DNA from: Lachnospiraceae bacterium
GTDB lineage: Bacteria > Bacillota > Clostridia > Lachnospirales > Lachnospiraceae
Assembly (NCBI GenBank): GCA_900764225.1
Contig: CAAFNG010000258.1
Coordinates: 1 to 13,665, forward strand
DNA: 13,665 nucleotides
Direction: 5' to 3'
Within the stretch, counting starts at the first letter, position 1, and each line of letters begins with the position of its first letter. The notes below the pieces were generated by a model, which did not search any database, was not told where the DNA came from, and saw only the letters and a list, made by a program, of their open reading frames with translations. A program made the translations under genes and the position numbers. Positions 1 to 6,945 of this stretch are shown piece after piece.

Positions 1-38
1 CTAATTCGTCGGCAGCGTCAGATGTGTATAAGAGACAG
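1..38 (+). other. Nextera read-1 sequencing adapter (artefact)
   Basis: Bases 6-38 match the Illumina Nextera read-1 adapter, ending in the 19-bp Tn5 mosaic end AGATGTGTATAAGAGACAG. Bases 1-5 (ctaat) sit where the i5 index would end. This is library-preparation sequence, not genome, and any reading frame that starts here (Met-Cys-Ile-Arg-Asp-Arg) is spurious at its N terminus. Confidence 0.98.
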
Positions 39-813
39 GAGTTATTCCTGTGGCTACTTCATTCATGAAGACGATACTCTGTATCAGGCACAGGTAAATA
101 AAGTAGATTATATTCTTAAGAAATTGCATCTCGAAGAAGGCATGAGTCTTTTGGACATCGGCTGCGGATGGGGATTCCTGCTGATCGAAGCAGCAAAGAA
201 ATACAAGATACACGGTACAGGTATCACTCTAAGTCATGAACAGTATGCCGAATTCCAGAAACGTATCAAAGAGCAGGGACTGGAGGATTATCTTACCGTA
301 GAACTGATGGACTACCGTGATCTTCCGAAGCAGAATTACCAGTTTGACCGCGTTGTCAGCGTCGGTATGCTGGAGCATGTCGGCCGTGATAATTATCAGC
401 TTTTCCTCGACTGCGTCGAAAAGGTTCTGAAGCCGGGCGGATTATTCCTGCTTCATTTCATCAGCGCACTCAAAGAGCATCCGGGTGATCCATGGGTCAA
501 GAAATATATTTTCCCGGGCGGAACTGTTCCAAGCCTTCGGGAGATCCTGAATCATATGGCAGAAGATAACTTCCATACCCTTGACATCGAAAATCTTCGC
601 CTGCATTACAATAAGACTCTTCTTCATTGGGAAAAGAATTTCCGCGATAACCTTGAAAAAGAAAAAACCATGTTCGATGAAAACTTCCTGCGTATGTGGG
701 ATCTTTACCTGTCTGCATGTGCGGCAACCTTCCATAACGGAATCATCGATCTTCACCAGATTCTCATGACAAAAGGCATCAACAATGACCTGCCGATGAC
801 ACGCTGGTATTAA
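39..813 (+). CDS. cfa: Cyclopropane-fatty-acyl-phospholipid synthase, 5'-truncated
   Basis: This is the C-terminal part (258 residues visible, in frame from base 40) of a SAM-dependent cyclopropane fatty acid synthase. The family transfers a methylene group from S-adenosylmethionine onto cis double bonds of membrane phospholipid acyl chains. Visible signs are YSCGYF at the left edge, the SAM-binding loop LLDIGCGWG, GITLSHEQ, the VGMLEHVG segment, LKPGGLFLLHFIS and FPGGTVPSL, all typical of the Cfa/Mma methyltransferase fold. Known family members are about 380-400 residues, so roughly 130 N-terminal residues are missing because the contig ends in adapter, not because the gene is broken. The first residues of the open frame are adapter-encoded and are excluded. 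It ends in TAA just before a strong shared terminator. It could be another Cfa-like methyltransferase, but the class is clear. Confidence 0.9.
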
Positions 814-820
814 AACATAA

Positions 821-870
821 AAACAGGACGTGCGAAAAATGATTTCTCGTTTTTCACACGTCCTGTTTTT
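821..870. terminator. Bidirectional intrinsic terminator between cfa and mscS
   Basis: A 12-bp perfect stem (821-832 with 857-868) is extended inward by an A5/T5 pairing after a small mismatch. It is flanked by an A-rich run on the left and a T7 run on the right, so it can end transcription in both directions. It lies 7 bases after the cfa stop and directly abuts the mscS stop on the other strand, fitting two convergent genes sharing one terminator. Confidence 0.88.
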
Positions 871-1725
871 TTATCTGTGAATATGCACATCCAGCTGATT
901 ATAAGGAATCTCAATTCCATAATAATCAAAATCTTCTTTGATCCGCTGGTTCAGTCTCCATTTCGTTTCCCAGTAACGGTCTGTAGCTACCCAGACACGG
1001 AATCCCATGATCACAGCACTATCTGCCAGCTCGTCCACGAAAACCACCATCTCTTCGTCTTCTCTTGTATCCGGATCTTCTGTCAGGATATCTTCCAGAA
1101 TATTCTTGGCTTTCTGAATATCTGCGTTATAGGAAATTCCTACTTTAATCTCCAGGCGACGCTGATCTCTTGCTGTCACATTGGTGATAACTGTGTTGGA
1201 AAGTGCACCGTTCGGGATCACGATATGTTTGTTATCGATCGACAAAAGCGTTGTATAACAGATCTCGACCTTTGCTACGGTTCCCTCCTGTCCATCCACA
1301 TTGATGTAATCTCCCACCTGGAAGGGCTTAAACAAAAGAAGCATCATTCCGCCTGCCAGGTTGGAAAGTCCGCCCTGAAGAGCAAGACCCAAGGTAACAC
1401 CTGCTGTTCCAAGCAATGCTGCCAGCGAGGATTCCTTCACCCCAAAGCTTGTAGATATATTAAAAAGCAGAAGAATGTAGAGCACGATCTTGAGCAGGGA
1501 TGATACAAACTGTGCCACACCTGTATCCAGTCTGGATTTTGTAAGAGATTTTTTTACAACCTTTACGATCCATTTGATCACTGTACTTCCTACCCAGAAA
1601 GCAACGATTGCCAGAACAACCTTGATCCCGAATTTCGTAATGTCAGGAAGATAGTTTTCAAACATCTGCCTGTACTGGCTCACCTGATTCCCCACTTCCT
1701 GTACGGTCTGTACTGTACTGTCCAA
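871..1725 (-). CDS. mscS: Small-conductance mechanosensitive channel, MscS family
   Basis: This 284-residue membrane channel is of the type that opens under membrane tension to release solutes on hypo-osmotic shock. Predicted membrane segments lie at about residues 32-52 and 70-92. A third, pore-lining helix at about 101-131 is rich in Gly and Ala (LLGTAGVTLGLALQGGLSNL) and is followed by FKPFQVGDYI, the family signature. The cytoplasmic beta domain and a C-terminal stretch with EIPYNQLDVHI follow. Length matches E. coli MscS (286). The start is TTG at 1725, chosen because AGGAGGGG lies 7 bases upstream (1733-1740) and no ATG is available nearby. It is transcribed alone, toward the terminator shared with cfa. 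The leader carries a 15-bp tandem repeat. I could not place a convincing promoter. Confidence 0.93.
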   Translation of the reverse strand: MDSTVQTVQEVGNQVSQYRQMFENYLPDITKFGIKVVLAIVAFWVGSTVIKWIVKVVKKSLTKSRLDTGVAQFVSSLLKIVLYILLLFNISTSFGVKESSLAALLGTAGVTLGLALQGGLSNLAGGMMLLLFKPFQVGDYINVDGQEGTVAKVEICYTTLLSIDNKHIVIPNGALSNTVITNVTARDQRRLEIKVGISYNADIQKAKNILEDILTEDPDTREDEEMVVFVDELADSAVIMGFRVWVATDRYWETKWRLNQRIKEDFDYYGIEIPYNQLDVHIHR

Positions 1726-1740
1726 ATATGATCCCCTCCT

Positions 1741-1780
1741 GTCTTTATATGTATAGTCTTTATATGTATAGTCTTTATAT
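1741..1780. repeat. 15-bp tandem repeat upstream of mscS
   Basis: The unit gtctttatatgtata occurs twice perfectly (1741-1755, 1756-1770) and a third time for 10 bases (1771-1780). It ends immediately beside the mscS ribosome binding site. Read on the mscS strand each unit holds TATACATATAAAG, resembling a -10 box, so copy number could change promoter strength or leader length. That role is inference. Confidence 0.9.
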
Positions 1781-1833
1781 CACGTACTATAGTTATAGCC
1801 GAACACTATCGCTCACGTTCTGTAATATAATAA

Positions 1834-1897
1834 TACAGCAGCTGTTTTTTCCTGTAAAACCAATTTCTCTGTTCTATGGAAAAAATAAGCTGCTGTA
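1834..1897 (-). terminator. Probable terminator downstream of tex
   Basis: A long imperfect inverted repeat begins a few bases after the tex stop: a 10-bp arm (1888-1897 with 1834-1843), a small internal loop, then an 8-bp A/T-rich continuation (1878-1885 with 1845-1852). On the tex strand it is followed by TTATTATATT, a broken T tract, so termination may be incomplete and some tex transcripts may run on into mscS. Confidence 0.6.
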
Positions 1898-1902
1898 CTT
1901 TA

Positions 1903-4059
1903 TTATTTATTGATTCCCTTCATAGAAAGACTGATACGTTTTTTCTTCATATCAACGCCAAGTACGCGGACATCCACAATGTCACCTACGCTGACTGCTT
2001 CCAGCGGATGTTTGATGAATTTTTCACTCATCTCGGAAATGTGAACCAGTCCGTCCTGATGTACTCCGATATCTACAAAAGCTCCGAAATCAATTACATT
2101 GCGGACAGTTCCCTTAAGAATCATGCCCTCTTTCAGATCCTTCATATCAAGTACGTCTGTTCTGAGGATTGGTTTCGGCATCTCATCACGCGGGTCCCTT
2201 GCCGGTTTCTCCAGCTCTTTTACGATATCGCGAAGAGTAGGCTCACCGATCTCCAGCTCTTTCGCCATTTTTGCATAATCACGGATCTGTCTGGACAGAT
2301 TGGAAAGCTTGCGTTCTGCCACATCCTCCGGTGTGTATCCAAGCTTCTCCAGAAGCTTTTTCGCTGCATCGTAGCTCTCCGGATGAACGCTGGTCGCATC
2401 CAGAGGATTTTTTCCGCCTGTGATACGCATGAAGCCTGCACACTGCTCAAAAGCCTTCGGTCCCAGCTTGGCGACCTTAAGAAGTTCACGCCTTGTCTGG
2501 AAACGGCCATTCTCCTCACGGTATGCCACGATATTTTTTGCAATGGCTTTGCTGATTCCGGAGATGTATTCCAAAAGTGATGCAGAGGCTGTATTCAGAT
2601 CAACTCCGACCTTGTTTACGCAGTCCTCCACAACACCATTCAGTGCTTCTCCCAGCTTCTTCTGGTTCATGTCGTGCTGGTACTGACCGACACCGATGGA
2701 TTTCGGATCAATCTTTACAAGCTCTGCCAGCGGATCCTGTACTCGTCTTGCAATGGAGGCAGCACTACGCTGTCCCACATCAAAGTTCGGGAATTCCTCT
2801 GTTGCAAGCTTACTTGCAGAATATACAGAAGCTCCTGCCTCATTGGTGATCACATACTGTACCTTCTCCGGAATCTCCTTGAGAAGTTCTACAATGATCT
2901 GCTCGGACTCTCTGGAAGCGGTTCCGTTTCCTACGGAAATCAGTGTTACATTGTACTTGCGAATCAGTTTTTTCAGGGTTTCTTTTGCAGCGCGGATCTT
3001 GTTCTCATTAGTCGGTGCCGTCGGATAAATAACGGTTGTATCCAGAACTTTTCCGGTGGGATCTACCACTGCAAGCTTACATCCTGTACGGAAAGCCGGG
3101 TCCCAGCCAAGTACCACCTGACCTGCGATCGGAGGCTGCATAAGAAGCTGCTCAAGATTTTTTCCAAAGACACGGATCGCTCCGTCCTCAGCTGCCTCTG
3201 TAAGGGCACTTCGAATCTCACGCTCAATAGCCGGTCCGATCAGACGCTTGTAGCTGTCCTCCACAACCTCTTTCAGTATCGGTGTTGTGTTTGGATTATC
3301 CCGAACGATCACCTGTTTCTCCAGATAGCGGAGGATTTCTTCTTCCGGAGCAAGGATCTTCACTGTGAGGAATTTTTCCTTCTCGCCACGGTTCAGGGCA
3401 AGGATTCTGTGTCCTGCAAGCTTCTTTATCGGCTCCTCGAAATCGTAATACATCTCGTAGACGGACTGCTCCTTCTCATCTCTTGCAGAAGAGCTTACAC
3501 TACCTTTGTCCATTGTTCTTTTACGGATGTGGATACGATAATCTGCCTCATCGGAAATATGCTCTGCGATGATATCCTTCGCTCCATTGATGGCATCTGC
3601 CACAGTTTTAACTTCTTTTTCTTCGGAAAGAAATGCTTCTGCTTCCTCCTCAATTGATTTGTTGGTCATCTGAAGAAGAATAATGTCTGCCAGCGGCTTC
3701 AGACCTTTTTCCTTTGCGATGATGGCTCTTGTACGGCGTTTCGGTCTGTACGGGCGATAAAGATCCTCAACTACTACAAGCGTCTGTGCTGCCTCGATCT
3801 GTTTTTTCAGCTCAGGTGTCAGCTTGCCCTGTTCCTCGATACTGCCGAGAACCTGCGCTTTTTTGTCCTCAAGATTTCTTAAATAGGTAAGTCTCTCATT
3901 GAGATTACGAAGCTGTTCGTCGTTCAGTGTACCGGTCGCTTCCTTACGGTATCTAGAAATAAAAGGAATGGTGCAGCCCTCATCAATCAGCTTCACAGCT
4001 GCCTCCACCTGCCATTTCTCAACGTTCAGCTCTCTGGTGATTACCTGAATAATGTCCAT
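1903..4059 (-). CDS. tex: Transcription accessory protein Tex (S1 RNA-binding)
   Basis: Tex is a conserved cytoplasmic nucleic-acid-binding protein linked to transcription and RNA handling. This copy is 718 residues, within the usual range of about 700-780. Order of domains: a helical N-terminal region with the hallmark CTIPFISRYRKEATG and LYRPYRPKRRTRA; a YqgF/RuvX-like domain from about residue 320 (LGWDPAFRTGCKLAVVD); a helix-hairpin-helix section (TASASLLEYISGISKAIAKN); and a C-terminal S1 domain at about 640-712 (GTVRNVIDFGAFVDIGVHQD). I place the start at ATG 4059 because AGGAGA lies 8 bases upstream (4068-4073). A longer frame from TTG 4083 adds eight residues but has no ribosome binding site. 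It is transcribed singly from the promoter at 4122-4150. Confidence 0.97.
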   Translation of the reverse strand: MDIIQVITRELNVEKWQVEAAVKLIDEGCTIPFISRYRKEATGTLNDEQLRNLNERLTYLRNLEDKKAQVLGSIEEQGKLTPELKKQIEAAQTLVVVEDLYRPYRPKRRTRAIIAKEKGLKPLADIILLQMTNKSIEEEAEAFLSEEKEVKTVADAINGAKDIIAEHISDEADYRIHIRKRTMDKGSVSSSARDEKEQSVYEMYYDFEEPIKKLAGHRILALNRGEKEKFLTVKILAPEEEILRYLEKQVIVRDNPNTTPILKEVVEDSYKRLIGPAIEREIRSALTEAAEDGAIRVFGKNLEQLLMQPPIAGQVVLGWDPAFRTGCKLAVVDPTGKVLDTTVIYPTAPTNENKIRAAKETLKKLIRKYNVTLISVGNGTASRESEQIIVELLKEIPEKVQYVITNEAGASVYSASKLATEEFPNFDVGQRSAASIARRVQDPLAELVKIDPKSIGVGQYQHDMNQKKLGEALNGVVEDCVNKVGVDLNTASASLLEYISGISKAIAKNIVAYREENGRFQTRRELLKVAKLGPKAFEQCAGFMRITGGKNPLDATSVHPESYDAAKKLLEKLGYTPEDVAERKLSNLSRQIRDYAKMAKELEIGEPTLRDIVKELEKPARDPRDEMPKPILRTDVLDMKDLKEGMILKGTVRNVIDFGAFVDIGVHQDGLVHISEMSEKFIKHPLEAVSVGDIVDVRVLGVDMKKKRISLSMKGINK

Positions 4060-4121
4060 TTTTATTTTCTCCTGTTGTCCCAAATTTACTTTGAATACTG
4101 TAAACAGTTAGTCCGCTTACC

Positions 4122-4150
4122 ATTGTAGCAGATACGAGCGTAAGAAGCAA
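4122..4150 (-). promoter_or_regulatory. Sigma-A type promoter for tex
   Basis: On the minus strand there is TTGCTT (4150-4145), a 17-base spacer, and TACAAT (4127-4122) preceded by TGC, an extended -10. Transcription would start near 4115, giving a leader of about 55 bases. A short inverted repeat ACTGT-AA-ACAGT lies at 4097-4108 inside that leader and could be a repressor site or nothing. Confidence 0.75.
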
Positions 4151-4179
4151 TTTATCCCTGAAAGGTAAAGTCGAAAAAG

Positions 4180-4208
4180 TTGGATTTCCGTCTCGAAAAT
4201 GCTATAAT
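4180..4208 (+). promoter_or_regulatory. Sigma-A type promoter for the DUF4190-like gene
   Basis: TTGGAT (4180-4185), a 17-base spacer and a perfect TATAAT (4203-4208) preceded by TGC form a near-consensus extended -10 promoter. It stands back to back with the tex promoter, their -35 boxes about 30 bases apart. Confidence 0.85.
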
Positions 4209-4240
4209 ATATAATCATTTTTAAAAGGAGTGGATTTTTC

Positions 4241-4798
4241 ATGTCATATAATAATGATCCTACATATAACAGACGATCTCCCCGTCCGGTAAACGGTTTG
4301 TCCATTGCGGCTCTGATCCTTGGGATTCTGTCCGTTGTTTTTTCTGTGAGCGCGGTCGGCGGACTGATTCTCGGAATCCTCAGCATCATCTTTGCCTTCG
4401 CCTCCCGCCGGAAACAGCCTATGCTTCTGACTGCAAAACTCGGGCTTATTTTTTCCTCCATCGGCGTGGTATTCAGCGGACTTCTCCTTGCACTGTATAT
4501 CTTCTTTGGAATTCCTGCACTGCATAACGTTGAAAAGAAAATTTACCGGGAAGTGATTCCTTATACAGAACACGGTAATAATTCTCAGGACAGATCCTAT
4601 GGTTCTGGTAGTTCTGATGAGGAGTATCCCTTCACTTACACCATTCCCTATGGTTCTGATGGTTCCGGAGATTCCGATGGATCTGACAGCTCTGATGACA
4701 GCCAGCCGTATATTTTCACAATTCCGTTCGGCGATGACGGACAGATGCCGGATGTTCCGTCCACAGAGTCTCCTTCCGATAAGCTGAAACAACTATAG
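4241..4798 (+). CDS. DUF4190-like small membrane protein with acidic tail
   Basis: This is a 185-residue protein of unknown function. A short polar N terminus rich in Asn, Tyr, Arg and Pro leads to a hydrophobic hairpin at about residues 18-54 (GLSIAALILGILSVVF, then GGLILGILSIIFAF). This is the pattern of the DUF4190 family, in which GLSIAALILGIL-type repeats recur. A third hydrophobic helix lies at about 64-92. The remaining 90 residues are low-complexity, rich in Ser, Asp and Gly, and contain one element twice: FTYTIPYGSDG (131-141) and YIFTIPFGDDG (157-167). By topology the tail is likely outside the membrane, but this is inference. The start ATG has AAGGAG about 10 bases upstream. It stands alone, divergent from tex and convergent with the flavin operon. 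I cannot assign a function. Confidence 0.85.
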   Translation: MSYNNDPTYNRRSPRPVNGLSIAALILGILSVVFSVSAVGGLILGILSIIFAFASRRKQPMLLTAKLGLIFSSIGVVFSGLLLALYIFFGIPALHNVEKKIYREVIPYTEHGNNSQDRSYGSGSSDEEYPFTYTIPYGSDGSGDSDGSDSSDDSQPYIFTIPFGDDGQMPDVPSTESPSDKLKQL

Positions 4799-4811
4799 AA
4801 CTTTTTCATGC

Positions 4812-4866
4812 AAAAAGCCCCTGAACTCTGAAATATTTCTTCAGTAGTCCAGGGGCCTTTTTATGG
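4812..4866. terminator. Bidirectional terminator closing the DUF4190-like gene and the flavin operon
   Basis: The stem gcccctg (4817-4823) pairs with caggggc (4850-4856), continued by act/agt after one mismatch, with A5 on the left side and T5 on the right side. It therefore works on both strands: 14 bases after the DUF4190-like stop and about 30 bases after the end of the leftward flavin operon. Confidence 0.9.
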
Positions 4867-4898
4867 CTTAGATCAAAATTTTTTTCTTATTATATAGG

Positions 4899-6878
4899 TC
4901 AGTTCTTTGCCTGACTCAGAGCTTTCTGGGCTGCTCCGATAATTCCCTGTGAAGAATACGTAGCTCCATTGACAGTATCAATACCGTCTGCGGACTGATT
5001 TGCCATGATCTGTGCATAAATCGTTGCCCACGCCGGTTCAAAGAAATTCGGTGTATCGTTATTTGTCTGTGAAATCTCCGTAATCTGTCCACCGCTGATG
5101 GTTATGGTCAGTCTTGTCTTTCCGCCATATCCAAACGCTGAGCCTTCGTAAATTCCGTCCCGGTACATTCCGGCCGGTGTTGGTTCCGGCTCCTGTGTCG
5201 GTTCCGGCGTTACGTCTGGTTCTTCCGGATCCGGTGTCACGTCCGGATTATCCGGCTCTTCTGTTGGTTCCGGCGTTGCTGTCGGAACTGGTGTTGCTGT
5301 CGGTTCCGGAGTTGCTGTTGGAACTGGTATTGTTGTTGGCTTTGGTGTTGCCGTTGGTTTCGGTTCAGGCTTTTTTGTCGGTGTCGGAGTGACTTCTTTG
5401 CCATACTCAGGATTTATCGCTTTTTCAAGAGCTTTTTTTACAGCTTCCAGGATACCGCTGGATGAGTAGGTTGCTCCGCTGACTGTATCAATATTCTCTA
5501 CAGAATCTGCTCCTTCAATCTGCTCTTTCAGCACTTCCCACGCTTTTTCAAAAAACTCCGGGGTATCCGTATTTTCCTGTTCTACAGATTGAATAATTCC
5601 ATTCTCGATAACCACTGTTACCTTTACATCACCACTAAAACCTTTTGCTGAAGCTTCGTATGTTCCGTCCAGATATTTCGGGGGACTGTCCGGATCCGGT
5701 TCTGTTGTTGGCACCGGCTTCTTTGTAGGGATTTGTGTTGGCATTGGTGTTGACGTTGGCTTCGGCGTGGAAGTCGGTTCTGGCATCGGCTTTTTTGTCG
5801 GTGTCGGAGTGACTTCTTTGCCATATTCAGGATTTATCGCTTTCTCAAGAGCTTTTTTTACAGCTTCCAGAATACCCCTGGATGAATAGGTTGCTCCACT
5901 GACTGTATCAATGCCCTCTACAGAATCTGTTCCTTCAATCTGTTCCTTCAGCACTTCCCATGCTTTTTCAAAAAACTCCGGAGTATCTGTATTTTCCTGT
6001 TCTACAGATTGAATAACTCCATTTTTAATAACCACTGTTACCTTTACATCACCGCTGTAGCCTTTTGCAGACGCTTCATAGGTTCCGTCCAGATATTTCG
6101 GAGAGCTGTCCGGATCCTGCTTTGTCGTCGGCTTGGGTTTCTTCGCAGGGGTTTGCGTTGGCGTTGGCGTTGAGATTGCTGCCGGTGCAGGGGGAACCTG
6201 ACCGGAGCTTCCATCTGCTGCTGCCTGGGATAATGCGTTCTGAACCGCCTGAATGATTCCATTGGAAGAATACGTTGCTCCGCTGACTGCATCCACATTT
6301 GGAGTATTTCCCTCGATCATTTTGCTGATAACCCCCTGCGCCGCCGCAAAATAAGACGGAGTTTCCCCGGAAGCATCCAGAATGTCAATTGCCGTAATCC
6401 TTCCTCCACTTACAGTCACCCGCACACGGATCGTTCCACCAAAACCGGTTCCGGAGCCTTCATAGGTTCCGTCCTTATAACCATTAACCGGAACATTTGC
6501 TACAGGCGTCTGCGTAGATCCCTGTCCGGCTGCACCGGCATTATTTCCGGCAGACTCCGATACCGTTCTGGTACCGGAGCTTTTTTTCGCTGCTGTTTTC
6601 TTTGTACTTTTCTTTGAAGCAGTTTTGGCAGTTGATTTTTTACTTTTAGCAGAGTCTGTTCCGGTTTCTTCATAGCTCAGATATTTTTCCAGTTCAGAGG
6701 CAGACATTATATTTGATTCTGTCTTCTGAACCGTCTGGGCATTTTCATCCGAACCCTGGGCCTTGATACCTGAGAATACAAGTGCCGCAATAACAGCCGC
6801 TGCCGGAATCAGCTTCGGCCAGGGCAGCTTCGGCTCATTGTTACCGGATAGCTTTTCTTCTTTTATGTCTTTTTCCAT
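4899..6878 (-). CDS. Membrane-anchored protein with four FMN-binding domains
   Basis: This 659-residue protein is predicted to carry several covalent FMNs outside the cell membrane. A short basic cytoplasmic end and one hydrophobic segment (about 22-39) act as an anchor, followed by a Lys/Ala/Ser/Thr stretch to about 130. Four FMN_bind domains follow at about 134-218, 262-348, 402-488 and 571-657, each starting (K/R)DGxYE or LDGTYE and ending in the flavinylation motif: DAVSGATYSS (Thr202), DTVSGATYSS (Thr330 and Thr470) and DTVNGATYSS (Thr640). In this family ApbE attaches FMN by a phosphoester bond to the Thr of GAT. The domains are separated by extended Pro/Thr/Lys/Glu linkers, the last about 80 residues. 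Domains 2 and 3 are near-identical. It is the last gene of the operon, 67 bases after the Tp47-like gene, with GGAGG about 10 bases before the ATG. A role as a flexible multi-flavin electron carrier is inferred. Confidence 0.9.
   Translation of the reverse strand: MEKDIKEEKLSGNNEPKLPWPKLIPAAAVIAALVFSGIKAQGSDENAQTVQKTESNIMSASELEKYLSYEETGTDSAKSKKSTAKTASKKSTKKTAAKKSSGTRTVSESAGNNAGAAGQGSTQTPVANVPVNGYKDGTYEGSGTGFGGTIRVRVTVSGGRITAIDILDASGETPSYFAAAQGVISKMIEGNTPNVDAVSGATYSSNGIIQAVQNALSQAAADGSSGQVPPAPAAISTPTPTQTPAKKPKPTTKQDPDSSPKYLDGTYEASAKGYSGDVKVTVVIKNGVIQSVEQENTDTPEFFEKAWEVLKEQIEGTDSVEGIDTVSGATYSSRGILEAVKKALEKAINPEYGKEVTPTPTKKPMPEPTSTPKPTSTPMPTQIPTKKPVPTTEPDPDSPPKYLDGTYEASAKGFSGDVKVTVVIENGIIQSVEQENTDTPEFFEKAWEVLKEQIEGADSVENIDTVSGATYSSSGILEAVKKALEKAINPEYGKEVTPTPTKKPEPKPTATPKPTTIPVPTATPEPTATPVPTATPEPTEEPDNPDVTPDPEEPDVTPEPTQEPEPTPAGMYRDGIYEGSAFGYGGKTRLTITISGGQITEISQTNNDTPNFFEPAWATIYAQIMANQSADGIDTVNGATYSSQGIIGAAQKALSQAKN
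5371..6120. repeat. Direct repeat of about 330 bp encoding FMN domains 2 and 3
   Basis: Bases 5371-5700 and 5791-6120 align without gaps at an offset of exactly 420 bases (140 codons). By hand count roughly nine in ten positions agree, with the first 34 bases identical. They encode FMN_bind domains 3 and 2 of the tetra-domain protein. The other two domains are much more diverged, so this pair is a recent duplication or has been homogenised by recombination. Confidence 0.9.
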
Positions 6879-6945
6879 GAGTCCTTATCCTCCCTCTTTT
6901 TTATATGCGGCTGCTGCCAGACAATTTTTTTTGACAAAAACTGCT

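Noticed and set aside
2674..3657. Plus-strand 327-codon frame inside tex
   Set aside because: Antisense to the well-conserved tex coding sequence, with low-quality composition and no start signals.
4060..4083. Longer tex start at TTG 4083
   Set aside because: The tex ribosome binding site at 4068-4073 lies inside this extension and points to ATG 4059.
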